Below, in pieces: positions 1-6,533 of a stretch of 6,931 nucleotides of DNA. A model generated the notes under the pieces. The model saw nothing but the letters and a program-made list of their open reading frames with translations, had not been told where the DNA came from and did not search any database. The position numbers and the translations under genes are program-made. The stretch's first letter is position 1; each line of letters opens with the position of its first letter. This DNA is from Omnitrophica WOR_2 bacterium RIFCSPLOWO2_12_FULL_51_24 (GTDB taxonomy: Bacteria > Omnitrophota > Gorgyraeia > Pluralincolimonadales > Pluralincolimonadaceae): contig MHHC01000019.1 of assembly GCA_001805885.1 (NCBI GenBank), forward strand, positions 1-6,931, in the 5' to 3' direction.

Positions 1-2230
1 CATCTACATTGCCGGATGATATGCTCGGGATCCCGCAGCATCTTTGATTCGGAAGGATAACCTCGACGTCGTTCTTCTCGAGGACCTTAAGCATGGCCGC
101 CCCTTCGCCTTCGGCATTAAAGAAGTTGACATAGCAGCCGTAAAAATACGCGGCTTTTCTCCTGCCGCTCTTACCGCTCAATTTTCTCTTCTCGAACGGA
201 GGAACGCTGGGCTTGGGCAGAGCCCTCCTCTTATCCACGCCGAGAAACAGCTGCATAAGATGCCTGAAGAGCGCCGAACACATAAAAAGGTCCACGAGAT
301 ATGCCGCCTCGGCCGAAGCGGAACCAAGAAACCTCATATTTTCCAGGAGCGCCTGAGAAAGCGGGACGCCCCATTCCTTGACATATATCTCTTTCGAGAG
401 AACGCAAAGCCCGGATACATCCGCTCCGGTCGGACATTCGACGCGGCAGGATTTGCAGTTGATGCAGAGATCGAGGATCTCCTTGATGGACGGGTCACGG
501 AGAAGTTTTTTGTCCAGCTCCCCGGTGATGATGGCTTTAAGGATCGCGGCCTTGGCGCGCGGGGAAGCGAGCTCCTGAGGCAGATTGACGTTTATCGGGC
601 AGACGGTCCTGCAAAGGCCGCATGCGTGGCATCTCTCTATCTCCTCCCTTATCTTCTCCGAGTCGAATATGGTCTTTGTATTTACATATTTAATATCCGC
701 ATCATAGACCAGGTCGTGGGCGATCCTCTCATCTTTGCCTATCTTTTTCCCCGGATTCAAAATGCCCTTGGGATCGAATATATCCTTTATCCGGACAAAT
801 ATATCGTAAAGCGGGCCGAATTGTTTTTTGAGATACGGTACCCTTAAGATCCCGTCGCCGTGTTCCGCTGTCGTTGATCCTCCGAGCGAGATGACCATCC
901 TGTAAAAATCGTCGGCTATATTGTCGATCTTTGCGAGGTCCGCCTTATCCTTCATATCCATGAGCGGGCGGATGTGCATATTCCCGTCGCCGGCATGCCC
1001 ATAGACGCACGCCTCGACGCCGTATTTCTCGAACAGGGCGTAAGCGCCGATTATGAATTCGTCGAGGTTTTCCGGCGGGACTATCGCATCCTCGATGAAC
1101 GGGATCGGCCGTCTCCGACCTTTTACCCTGTTCATGATAGGCACTGCCGCGCGCCTCACGCCCCAGATACGGTCCTGCTCATCTTCGGCCTTGGCGACGT
1201 TCATGCCCGATATAAGCTTTCTCTCATCCAGAAGCCGTCCCTTCACGGCGTCTATCTTCTGGTCGAGGGAAAGCGTGTCATTCTCTTCGAGTTCAACAAG
1301 GAATACCCCCTTCGCCCCTTTCTGCAGGAGATCCCCGAGCTTCGGCTCCGCCTCAAGCGCAAGTCCGATAAACGTCTCGTCCATGAACTCGATCGCCGAG
1401 GATGAAAATCCGCGTAATTCGGCCGCTATATCCGCTATCGACGAGACGTCCTTCAGAAATAACAGGAGCGAGGCGCGGAATCGGGGGAGAACCGCTAATT
1501 TCAATTTCGCCTCGGTTATAACGGCGAGGGTCCCCTCTGAACCGACCATCAGTTTGACCAGATCGACGGAATCGCCTTTGAGGATATCATATATATTATA
1601 GCCGCTGGCGCTCCTCATGACCTTGGGGGCGGATTTTCTTATTATCTCTTCGTTATCCCTGAATAATTCGAGAAGCGGCTGTGAGATATCCTTGATCTTT
1701 GTATCCGGCGCGACCCTTACGAGATCCCCGTTTGCCAGTACGGCCTCGAGTTCCAGGATCCAATCGGCCGCGGTGCCATATTTTACCGAATGCGGACCGC
1801 CGGAATTATTGGCGATCATCCCGCCTATCGTGCAATAATCTCCGCTGGACGGGTCCGGCGGGAAGAACTTTCCATATGCGGCCAATAATTTGTTCAACTC
1901 GCCGTAGACGATGCCGGGCTGGACCGCGACCGTATCGCCGCCTTTGTAGGAGAAGACCTTGTTCATATATTTGGTAAAGTCGATTATTATCCCGTTTCCG
2001 ACGGCCTGGCCCGCGAGGCTCGTACAAGCGCCGCGCGCGGTCAGGGGGATGTTATGTCCGAAGGCGTATTTGACGAGCTCTACGACATCGCCTTTGTCCC
2101 GGGGAATGACGACGCCCTTTGGTTTTATCTTGTAGATCGACGCGCCGAAGGAATAGATATGGCGGGTCACATCATCAAAGAGCACGTCGCCTTTGATGAT
2201 CTCTTTTAATTCTTTCTCTAATAAGGTCAT
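1..2230 (-). CDS. FAD-linked D-2-hydroxyacid dehydrogenase fused to Fe-S and CCG domains (C-terminus cut by window edge)
   Basis: The reading frame is open from an ATG at 2230 to the window edge, 743 residues with no stop. An FAD-binding domain spans about 37-175, with RGACTSLAGQ (66-75), PPDPSS (124-129) and TIGGMIANNSGG (134-145). A FAD-oxidase C domain follows (about 247-497). It carries GSEGTLAVITEAKL (230-243), GHAGDGNMH (411-419) and AEHGDG (455-460); H412, H419 and E456 match the metal site and H457 the catalytic position of D-2-hydroxyacid dehydrogenases. Two ferredoxin-like clusters follow: C534/C537/C540/C544 and C589/C592/C595/C599. The first CCG module begins with GC at 698-699 and shows QRCCGIP (729-735). 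This is the GlcD+GlcF layout in one chain, as in YdiJ-like proteins of roughly 950-1000 residues, so some 200-250 residues are probably missing. It likely oxidises a D-2-hydroxyacid to the 2-oxoacid and passes electrons through Fe-S centres to an unknown acceptor. The exact substrate cannot be told. The start overlaps the upstream stop (ATGA) and no Shine-Dalgarno is visible, so it probably relies on translational coupling. Confidence 0.93.
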   Translation of the reverse strand, partial: MTLLEKELKEIIKGDVLFDDVTRHIYSFGASIYKIKPKGVVIPRDKGDVVELVKYAFGHNIPLTARGACTSLAGQAVGNGIIIDFTKYMNKVFSYKGGDTVAVQPGIVYGELNKLLAAYGKFFPPDPSSGDYCTIGGMIANNSGGPHSVKYGTAADWILELEAVLANGDLVRVAPDTKIKDISQPLLELFRDNEEIIRKSAPKVMRSASGYNIYDILKGDSVDLVKLMVGSEGTLAVITEAKLKLAVLPRFRASLLLFLKDVSSIADIAAELRGFSSSAIEFMDETFIGLALEAEPKLGDLLQKGAKGVFLVELEENDTLSLDQKIDAVKGRLLDERKLISGMNVAKAEDEQDRIWGVRRAAVPIMNRVKGRRRPIPFIEDAIVPPENLDEFIIGAYALFEKYGVEACVYGHAGDGNMHIRPLMDMKDKADLAKIDNIADDFYRMVISLGGSTTAEHGDGILRVPYLKKQFGPLYDIFVRIKDIFDPKGILNPGKKIGKDERIAHDLVYDADIKYVNTKTIFDSEKIREEIERCHACGLCRTVCPINVNLPQELASPRAKAAILKAIITGELDKKLLRDPSIKEILDLCINCKSCRVECPTGADVSGLCVLSKEIYVKEWGVPLSQALLENMRFLGSASAEAAYLVDLFMCSALFRHLMQLFLGVDKRRALPKPSVPPFEKRKLSGKSGRRKAAYFYGCYVNFFNAEGEGAAMLKVLEKNDVEVILPNQRCCGIPSISSGNVD

Positions 2231-3513
2231 CGCGATACTGGGAGGGTTACGAGCGCGTGCGGGACTACATAGATCTTTGCGTCTTTGCCGCGGGTGGCAA
2301 ACGCGTATTTGAGCGCCTCATCAAAATCCCTAAAGTGCAGCATGTGCATCTTATTCACTATATGAGGGATCTTAGTTCCGACCATCGCGCAATCCGCGTA
2401 GGTCAGCGATTTGGCCACCATATAGGTCCTCTGTTCGCCGGCCGCACAGCGCCTGCCCCTCATCTTCCTGACTATCGTTGCCGGGTTTTTCTCTTTTACC
2501 ATCGCTTTGTAAAATCTCTGTTCGCCGATGCCTTTGCCTACGCCGTCCTCGCATTGAGCCGAGACCATTACAAGGCCGCCTTTTTTGACTATCGGTTTCT
2601 GCGTATTCGTTATATAGGTAAGGGCGCGCGAGGCCTGGTAGAGGCTGGCGTCCTTCGGCCAACCGACACCGCATATTATAATATCGGCCGGTTCGTCGAC
2701 TTTTACGCGGTAAAACAACGTGGCATGCTCGATGCCTCTGTAAAATGCGAGCTGCGGTTCACCGGCAGTGGCAAATATGGTATGTCCCAGATCGTCGTTT
2801 ATCACATTTACAATAAATTTCAGTTTAGCTATACAGGCGACTTCCATGATGACACGATGGAAAGGATTGTCTTTTATGCCGCCGAGCCTCACGCCCGGCT
2901 TATCCAGAAATTTAGGGGAATGGGTAAAACTTATCGTCTCCTCGCCTGCCATGCCGATGCTTAAAGTCTTCGGCCCCCCGGAAAATCCCGCGTAGAGATG
3001 CGGTTCTATGACACCGACGGCAATGACGTGGTCCTTGTACATCAATTCCTTGTTCACTACCGCCGGGACGCCGCCGGAGACATATCCCAGATGCGTGAGA
3101 TTCGATTTGTCGACCGGGTCATGGTTCTTGATTTTGACCCTCTTTACGACCGATTTGCCGAAAGCCATCCCTATCTCCGCCTTCGTGAGCGGACGGTGCA
3201 TGCCGATGGCCATGAAGATCGTTATATCCCTGTCTTTGATGCCGCCCCTATTAAGTTCGTCCAGAAGAATAGGAAGTATCAGTTCTCGGGGGCATCTTCT
3301 TGTGAGGTCCGGGACGACTATCGCGACCGTCTCTCTGGGCGAGACGAGGTCCTTGAGGCGGCAACAACCCATAGGGTTGAGGATCGCCTCTTTTATTACG
3401 CGGGATTCGGGTTTTTTGCTGTGCGACCTCTTGGGATGAAGGACGCCCAAGAGGTTCTTCTCATGGATAGAGACAGTTACTTGCTTTTTCCCGTAAGGTA
3501 TGCTTATATTCAT
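2227..3513 (-). CDS. LarA-family nickel-pincer 2-hydroxyacid racemase/epimerase
   Basis: This 428-residue protein has the usual length and architecture of the lactate racemase LarA family (DUF2088 N-terminal domain plus C-terminal domain). The family uses a nickel-pincer nucleotide to interconvert 2-hydroxyacid stereoisomers by hydride transfer. Visible motifs are PDLTR (68-72), GMHRPLT (104-110), EPHLYAGFSGGPK (170-182) and H198. D69, R72, H106, H172, K182 and H198 line up by spacing with D72, R75, H108, H174, K184 and H200 of Lactiplantibacillus LarA (numbering from memory). K182 is then the lysine that binds the pincer and H198 a nickel ligand. Q293 matches Q295, but R296 stands where the family commonly has lysine (K298), within GWPKDASLYQASRAL. 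No larB, larC or larE cofactor genes are in the window. It begins 16 bases after the glutamate-synthase-like gene with no clear Shine-Dalgarno, and its stop overlaps the FAD oxidoreductase start (ATGA). The family call is firm. The substrate is unknown, and lactate should not be assumed because LarA homologues act on several 2-hydroxyacids. Confidence 0.9.
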   Translation of the reverse strand: MNISIPYGKKQVTVSIHEKNLLGVLHPKRSHSKKPESRVIKEAILNPMGCCRLKDLVSPRETVAIVVPDLTRRCPRELILPILLDELNRGGIKDRDITIFMAIGMHRPLTKAEIGMAFGKSVVKRVKIKNHDPVDKSNLTHLGYVSGGVPAVVNKELMYKDHVIAVGVIEPHLYAGFSGGPKTLSIGMAGEETISFTHSPKFLDKPGVRLGGIKDNPFHRVIMEVACIAKLKFIVNVINDDLGHTIFATAGEPQLAFYRGIEHATLFYRVKVDEPADIIICGVGWPKDASLYQASRALTYITNTQKPIVKKGGLVMVSAQCEDGVGKGIGEQRFYKAMVKEKNPATIVRKMRGRRCAAGEQRTYMVAKSLTYADCAMVGTKIPHIVNKMHMLHFRDFDEALKYAFATRGKDAKIYVVPHALVTLPVSR

Positions 3514-3529
3514 AAACTATTATAGTTTA
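3513..3529 (-). repeat. Perfect inverted repeat filling the gap before the LarA-like gene
   Basis: TAAACTATTATAGTTTA is an 8+1+8 perfect palindrome. It covers the whole 16-base gap between the GltB-like stop and the LarA-like start plus the A of the ATG. As RNA it could fold into a 7-bp, mostly A-U stem with a three-base loop exactly where a ribosome would bind. It could equally be a small operator or chance in AT-rich spacer. It lacks the GC stem and U-tract of an intrinsic terminator. Confidence 0.45.
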
Positions 3530-5107
3530 CTACTTGCCCAGTATTTTGTCGACTTCTTTCTTGTCCGCGTCCATGACGTAATCTATGCCTGAGATCTCGG
3601 CTGCCTCGCGGGTCAATGCCACTATATCGTCGCGGGTTATGTATTCAAGCGCAAACTTCCTCTCGCCGGCCATGAGCTGCCTTAGGCCCTGCGCGAGTCT
3701 GGCGAAATACGTATATACGCCTATCGCCGAAGGAGGAAGCTGTTCGAACCTCTTTCCGAATTTTCTTTTTAATTGCGCAGAAGTTATGAATATCTCGTCG
3801 ACCGACTTGCCGTACTTTGCCAGCGATTGAGGTATGTTCTCTTCCTTTATGGCGTTACCGATGGTCTTTCCGACCATCGCCGCGCACATATTCGCGCGGG
3901 CCATGCCGATCGCCTTGACGAACGGTGCGCCGAGCGCGATAGCCTTAAAGACATGGTCCTCGAGCGTCAGTCCGCCGGCGATGACTATATCCGGGACATG
4001 CTTACCCTTCTTCTTGAGCCTGCTCGCCATATCGTAAGTAAGCGATTCTATCTCTACCGTCGGGATCCCCCACTCGTTCATCATCCTCCACGGGCTCATG
4101 CCTGTCCCGCCGCCCGCGCCGTCGACAGTCAATACGTCGATCCTGGCCTCGGAGGAAAATTTGATCGCTCGCGCGAGGTCAGCCGGACGATACGCCCCGG
4201 TCTTAAGGAAAATGTATTTAGCTCCCGCTTTCCTCAATTCTTTTACGCGCTTCATGAAACCTTCCTCGGTGACCATGCCGACCCTCGAGTGCCTCTCGAA
4301 TTCATCGAATGTCCTCTGGAATGAATTCACGACATCCGTGTCTTCGGGATCCGGAAGGACTACGTAGCCGCGATTTTTTAGCATCTGCGCTTTCTTGAGA
4401 TCGCGGATCTTGACCTCGCCGCCGATGTCCTTGGCGCCCTGGCCCCACTTAAGCTCGACTATGTCGACGTCCAATTTATCTATGGCATATTCCAGGACGC
4501 CGAGCGTCGTGTCTTCGACGTTCGCCTGCACTACAACGGCGCCGTACCCATCATCCTGCCAATCTTTAAAAGCCCTGACCCTGCGCTCGAGCTCGGGAGC
4601 TTTCTTGATAATACCCCTGCTTAAAACCGCTTCCTGGTCCATACCGACGACGTTCTCGCCGACGGTAACGATTGTTCCGGTTATCGCGGCGCCGATCGCA
4701 ATGCCTTCCCAATTATTCCTGGCGACATCGGTCGAGCCCTGTCCACCGCCCAGTATCGGGTAACGGAGCTTTATTTTTTTGTCATGGCCGAGTTTCACTT
4801 CGAGGTTTACATTCGGGAAGATGGCGTGATTTGAATCGGCCTGTATGCCATAAGCGCCGACAGCGCTGCCCATGATGTTGAAATGGGAGAAGTCGATGGG
4901 ATAATCTTTTTGTGACGCCGCGGTTATCGCGCCGAAGGGCTGAGGGTATATTACCTCCGAACCTCTCACCGCGGACTTGCCTATTTCGCACAATCCCGGG
5001 CAACCGTCGATACATACGACGCACATCCCTGAGAACGGCGATACTTCTTCGCCGTACCGGTTCTTGGTGCCGGTAGCGGCGCTCCTATTCGGTCTGCTAA
5101 ATGACAT
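3530..5107 (-). CDS. FMN-binding glutamate synthase domain protein (GltB-like, no amidotransferase domain)
   Basis: From the ATG at 5107 this encodes 525 residues. The N-terminus (MSFSRPNRSAATGTKNR) precedes a CX2CX3CX3C motif (C29, C32, C36, C40, in CVVCIDGCPGLC), probably an Fe-S site. The rest is a glutamate-synthase-type (β/α)8 FMN barrel with the hallmarks ELKWGQGAKDIGGE (218-231), LTVDGAGGGTGMSP (326-339) and DIVIAGGL (373-380). There is no N-terminal class II glutamine amidotransferase domain. The cysteine-rich stretch that binds the 3Fe-4S cluster in true glutamate synthases is reduced to one cysteine (C408, in ARANMCAAMVG). It resembles the standalone archaeal/anaerobe GltB2-like and methylglutamate-synthase-like proteins. 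A role in glutamate formation is therefore possible but unproven. I chose 5107 because GGGGGTGGG lies just upstream and MSF fits the family N-terminus. An ATG at 5122 (530 residues) and a TTG at 5146 (538 residues) are in-frame alternatives. It lies upstream of the LarA-like gene, 16 bases away, probably co-transcribed. Confidence 0.88.
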   Translation of the reverse strand: MSFSRPNRSAATGTKNRYGEEVSPFSGMCVVCIDGCPGLCEIGKSAVRGSEVIYPQPFGAITAASQKDYPIDFSHFNIMGSAVGAYGIQADSNHAIFPNVNLEVKLGHDKKIKLRYPILGGGQGSTDVARNNWEGIAIGAAITGTIVTVGENVVGMDQEAVLSRGIIKKAPELERRVRAFKDWQDDGYGAVVVQANVEDTTLGVLEYAIDKLDVDIVELKWGQGAKDIGGEVKIRDLKKAQMLKNRGYVVLPDPEDTDVVNSFQRTFDEFERHSRVGMVTEEGFMKRVKELRKAGAKYIFLKTGAYRPADLARAIKFSSEARIDVLTVDGAGGGTGMSPWRMMNEWGIPTVEIESLTYDMASRLKKKGKHVPDIVIAGGLTLEDHVFKAIALGAPFVKAIGMARANMCAAMVGKTIGNAIKEENIPQSLAKYGKSVDEIFITSAQLKRKFGKRFEQLPPSAIGVYTYFARLAQGLRQLMAGERKFALEYITRDDIVALTREAAEISGIDYVMDADKKEVDKILGK

Positions 5108-5202
5108 TTTGCCCACCCCCATGTTTTTTATGCCGACAATTAACAAACTACGACACGCTTGCCATAGGCGATTCCGTAAGACATCTCTATATCACTGCTA
5201 TA
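5108..5202 (-). other. Intergenic gap between the two operon blocks
   Basis: This 95-base gap is the longest non-coding stretch in the window. It holds the ribosome binding site described above. I see no GC-rich hairpin with a T-run, no convincing -35/-10 pair and no NrdR-box-like palindrome; the only small inverted repeat is GCC-TAT-GGC near 5160. Whether the left block has its own promoter or reads through from amrS cannot be decided by eye. Confidence 0.5.
5112..5120 (-). promoter_or_regulatory. Ribosome binding site deciding the GltB-like start
   Basis: GGGGGTGGG on the minus strand lies a few bases before the ATG at 5107. The alternatives at 5122 (ATG) and 5146 (TTG) have no comparable purine-rich site upstream, so this element favours the 525-residue form. 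Confidence 0.55.
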
Positions 5203-6051
5203 TTAAATATTCCCCAAATATACGTTCTTCAGTTTCTTCTTTGCTATCCTGTAAGCCTTCTCGAGCGTCTCCTTAGGCGTAACCGGCTGGTCCAGTTTAT
5301 AGCAGGGGAAATATCTTGAGAAATGGAGCGGCGCCTCGCTCCCAATGTTATTATAGATCCAATCGACCAAGCGCATGAAACTCTCTTCCGAGTCATTCAA
5401 GCCCGGTATGATCAGATTGGTCAGTTCAACATGGCACGATTTGGCAGACCTTTTTATCGTATAGAGGACCGGTTCGAGGCTCCCCTTGCAATATTTTCTG
5501 TAAAATTCGTCGTCGATGGATTTCAGGTCTATGTTCATCGCGTCGATAAACGGCAGTATCTCTTCCAATGGTTTGGGGTTGACGTAACCGTTCGTCACGA
5601 GGACGTTCTCCAGCCCTTCGCTCCTGGCGAGATTGGCGGTCTCAAGCACAAACTCATACCATATGAAAGGCTCATTATAAGTGTAGGCTATGCCGAAGGA
5701 TTTAGATTCTTTTGCCTTATCGACCGCCCATCGGGAAGTTATCTTTTGGGTCTGCGCCTCCAGGTCCTGCGATATCGCCCAGTTCTGGCAGAACGGGCAT
5801 TTGAAGTTGCAGCCTTTGGTCCCGAGCGAGAGTATATTTTCTCCGGGGTGATAATGGTAGAGGGGTTTCTTCTCGATGGGGTCAAGGGATACGGAAGTGG
5901 TCTCGCCATAGACGAGGGAATAAAGTTTCCCGTTGAGGTTTTGGCGGACACCGCAGATTCCGGTAATGCCATTCACGATCTTACAATCGTGGGGGCAAAG
6001 CAGGCAATGGACCGATCCATCCGTCTTTTCCCAGTAAAGCGCTTCTTTCAA
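5203..6051 (-). CDS. amrS: AmmeMemoRadiSam-type radical SAM enzyme, short form
   Basis: This 282-residue radical SAM protein carries the CX3CX2C cluster motif at C81, C85 and C88 (GCNFKCPFCQN). It also has the family's N-terminal cysteines C16, C19, C23 and C33 (CLLCPHDC...GICGVR). Other landmarks are PLYHYHPG (63-70), AYTYNEPFIWYEF (122-134), VTNGYVNPKPLEEILP (152-167) and MNIDLKSID (172-180). These are typical of the AmrS family, related to pyruvate formate-lyase activases; the reaction is not established. Members as I recall them run about 330-340 residues, ending in a tail with two further CxxC pairs after the VYxGN motif. Here the protein stops right after VYLGNI (277-282), and no Cys-rich continuation exists in any frame before the next gene. 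The start is TTG at 6051, overlapping the nrdR stop as TTGA. It is supported by GGGGGA seven bases upstream and by the lack of any internal ATG before residue 172. Neither Memo nor AMMECR1 is present in the window. Confidence 0.9.
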   Translation of the reverse strand: MKEALYWEKTDGSVHCLLCPHDCKIVNGITGICGVRQNLNGKLYSLVYGETTSVSLDPIEKKPLYHYHPGENILSLGTKGCNFKCPFCQNWAISQDLEAQTQKITSRWAVDKAKESKSFGIAYTYNEPFIWYEFVLETANLARSEGLENVLVTNGYVNPKPLEEILPFIDAMNIDLKSIDDEFYRKYCKGSLEPVLYTIKRSAKSCHVELTNLIIPGLNDSEESFMRLVDWIYNNIGSEAPLHFSRYFPCYKLDQPVTPKETLEKAYRIAKKKLKNVYLGNI

Positions 6052-6533
6052 AACCTGTTCCCCCGGTCCTCCGGTTTTTGTCCCTCTTTCAGAAGCGATG
6101 ACAATTCTTTCATAAATTGATTTATATCCTTGAACTGGCGGTAGACCGAAGCGAACCTGACGTAAGCGACCTCGTCGAGGTCGTGCAGCTGCTTCATTAC
6201 GAATTCGCCGATCGCGGTCGACGATACTTCCTTTTCGTAATTGCGTTGGATGATCCTCTCTACCTCATCGACCATCCCCTCTACCTTTTCCATTGGGACC
6301 GGCCGCTTTTCGCAGGCCTTGAGTATCCCGGAGAGCAGTTTCTTACGGTCAAAAGGCTCGCGCCGGCCGTCCTTCTTTATTACCATGAGAGGATGTTCTT
6401 CGAGACGCTCATAGGTCGTGAACCTCTTCTGGCACTTAAGGCACTCGCGCCGGCGCCTGATCGAACCGCCCTCGTTCGAAATGCGCGAGTCTATTACTTT
6501 ATCTTCCACATTGCCGCAAAAGGGACATTTCAT
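6048..6533 (-). CDS. nrdR: Transcriptional repressor NrdR
   Basis: At 161 residues this matches NrdR from end to end. The N-terminal zinc ribbon has MKCPFCG (C3, C6) and ECLKC (C31, C34), with the DNA-binding arginine run RRRR at 26-29. An ATP-cone domain follows (about 48-138), with VIKKDGRREPFDRKKL (51-66) and VAYVRFASVYRQFKDI (122-137). NrdR is a cytoplasmic repressor that senses ATP/dATP and represses ribonucleotide reductase genes at NrdR boxes. No ribonucleotide reductase gene and no clear NrdR box are visible here. It overlaps both neighbours: its start shares ATGA with the dCMP deaminase stop, and its stop shares TTGA with the amrS start. A weak GGAGG lies 13 bases upstream of the ATG, rather far, so coupling probably matters. 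Placement next to dCMP deaminase fits a deoxynucleotide-homeostasis operon. Identification is very secure. Confidence 0.97.
   Translation of the reverse strand: MKCPFCGNVEDKVIDSRISNEGGSIRRRRECLKCQKRFTTYERLEEHPLMVIKKDGRREPFDRKKLLSGILKACEKRPVPMEKVEGMVDEVERIIQRNYEKEVSSTAIGEFVMKQLHDLDEVAYVRFASVYRQFKDINQFMKELSSLLKEGQKPEDRGNRF
6059..6064 (-). promoter_or_regulatory. Ribosome binding site supporting the TTG start of amrS
   Basis: GGGGGA reads on the minus strand seven bases before the TTG at 6051. It lies inside the last codons of nrdR. Together with the overlapping TTGA junction, it decides the non-ATG start. Confidence 0.6.

Noticed and set aside
44..847. Long plus-strand open frame of 267 residues
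   Set aside because: It lies wholly antisense to the FAD/Fe-S oxidoreductase, whose motifs are unmistakable, and shows no recognisable domain.
2257..2964. Plus-strand open frame of 235 residues
   Set aside because: It is antisense to the LarA-like gene, with no motif; a shadow of codon bias.
5108..5146. TTG at 5146 as the GltB-like start
   Set aside because: It is in frame but without a ribosome binding site; the ATG at 5107 has GGGGGTGGG upstream and fits the family N-terminus.
5140..5184. Fourteen-residue minus-strand open frame (MSYGIAYGKRVVVC) after amrS, in frame with it past the TAA
   Set aside because: It is too short, has no clear ribosome binding site, and does not resemble the missing AmrS tail, so neither a leader peptide nor stop readthrough can be supported.
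5187..5203. Repeated CTATAT stretches near the amrS stop as a possible NrdR box or promoter
   Set aside because: The sequence does not form the expected 16-bp NrdR-box palindrome, and no matching -35 element is convincing.
5323..6120. Plus-strand open frame of 265 residues
   Set aside because: It is antisense to amrS, whose cluster motif and family landmarks are clear.
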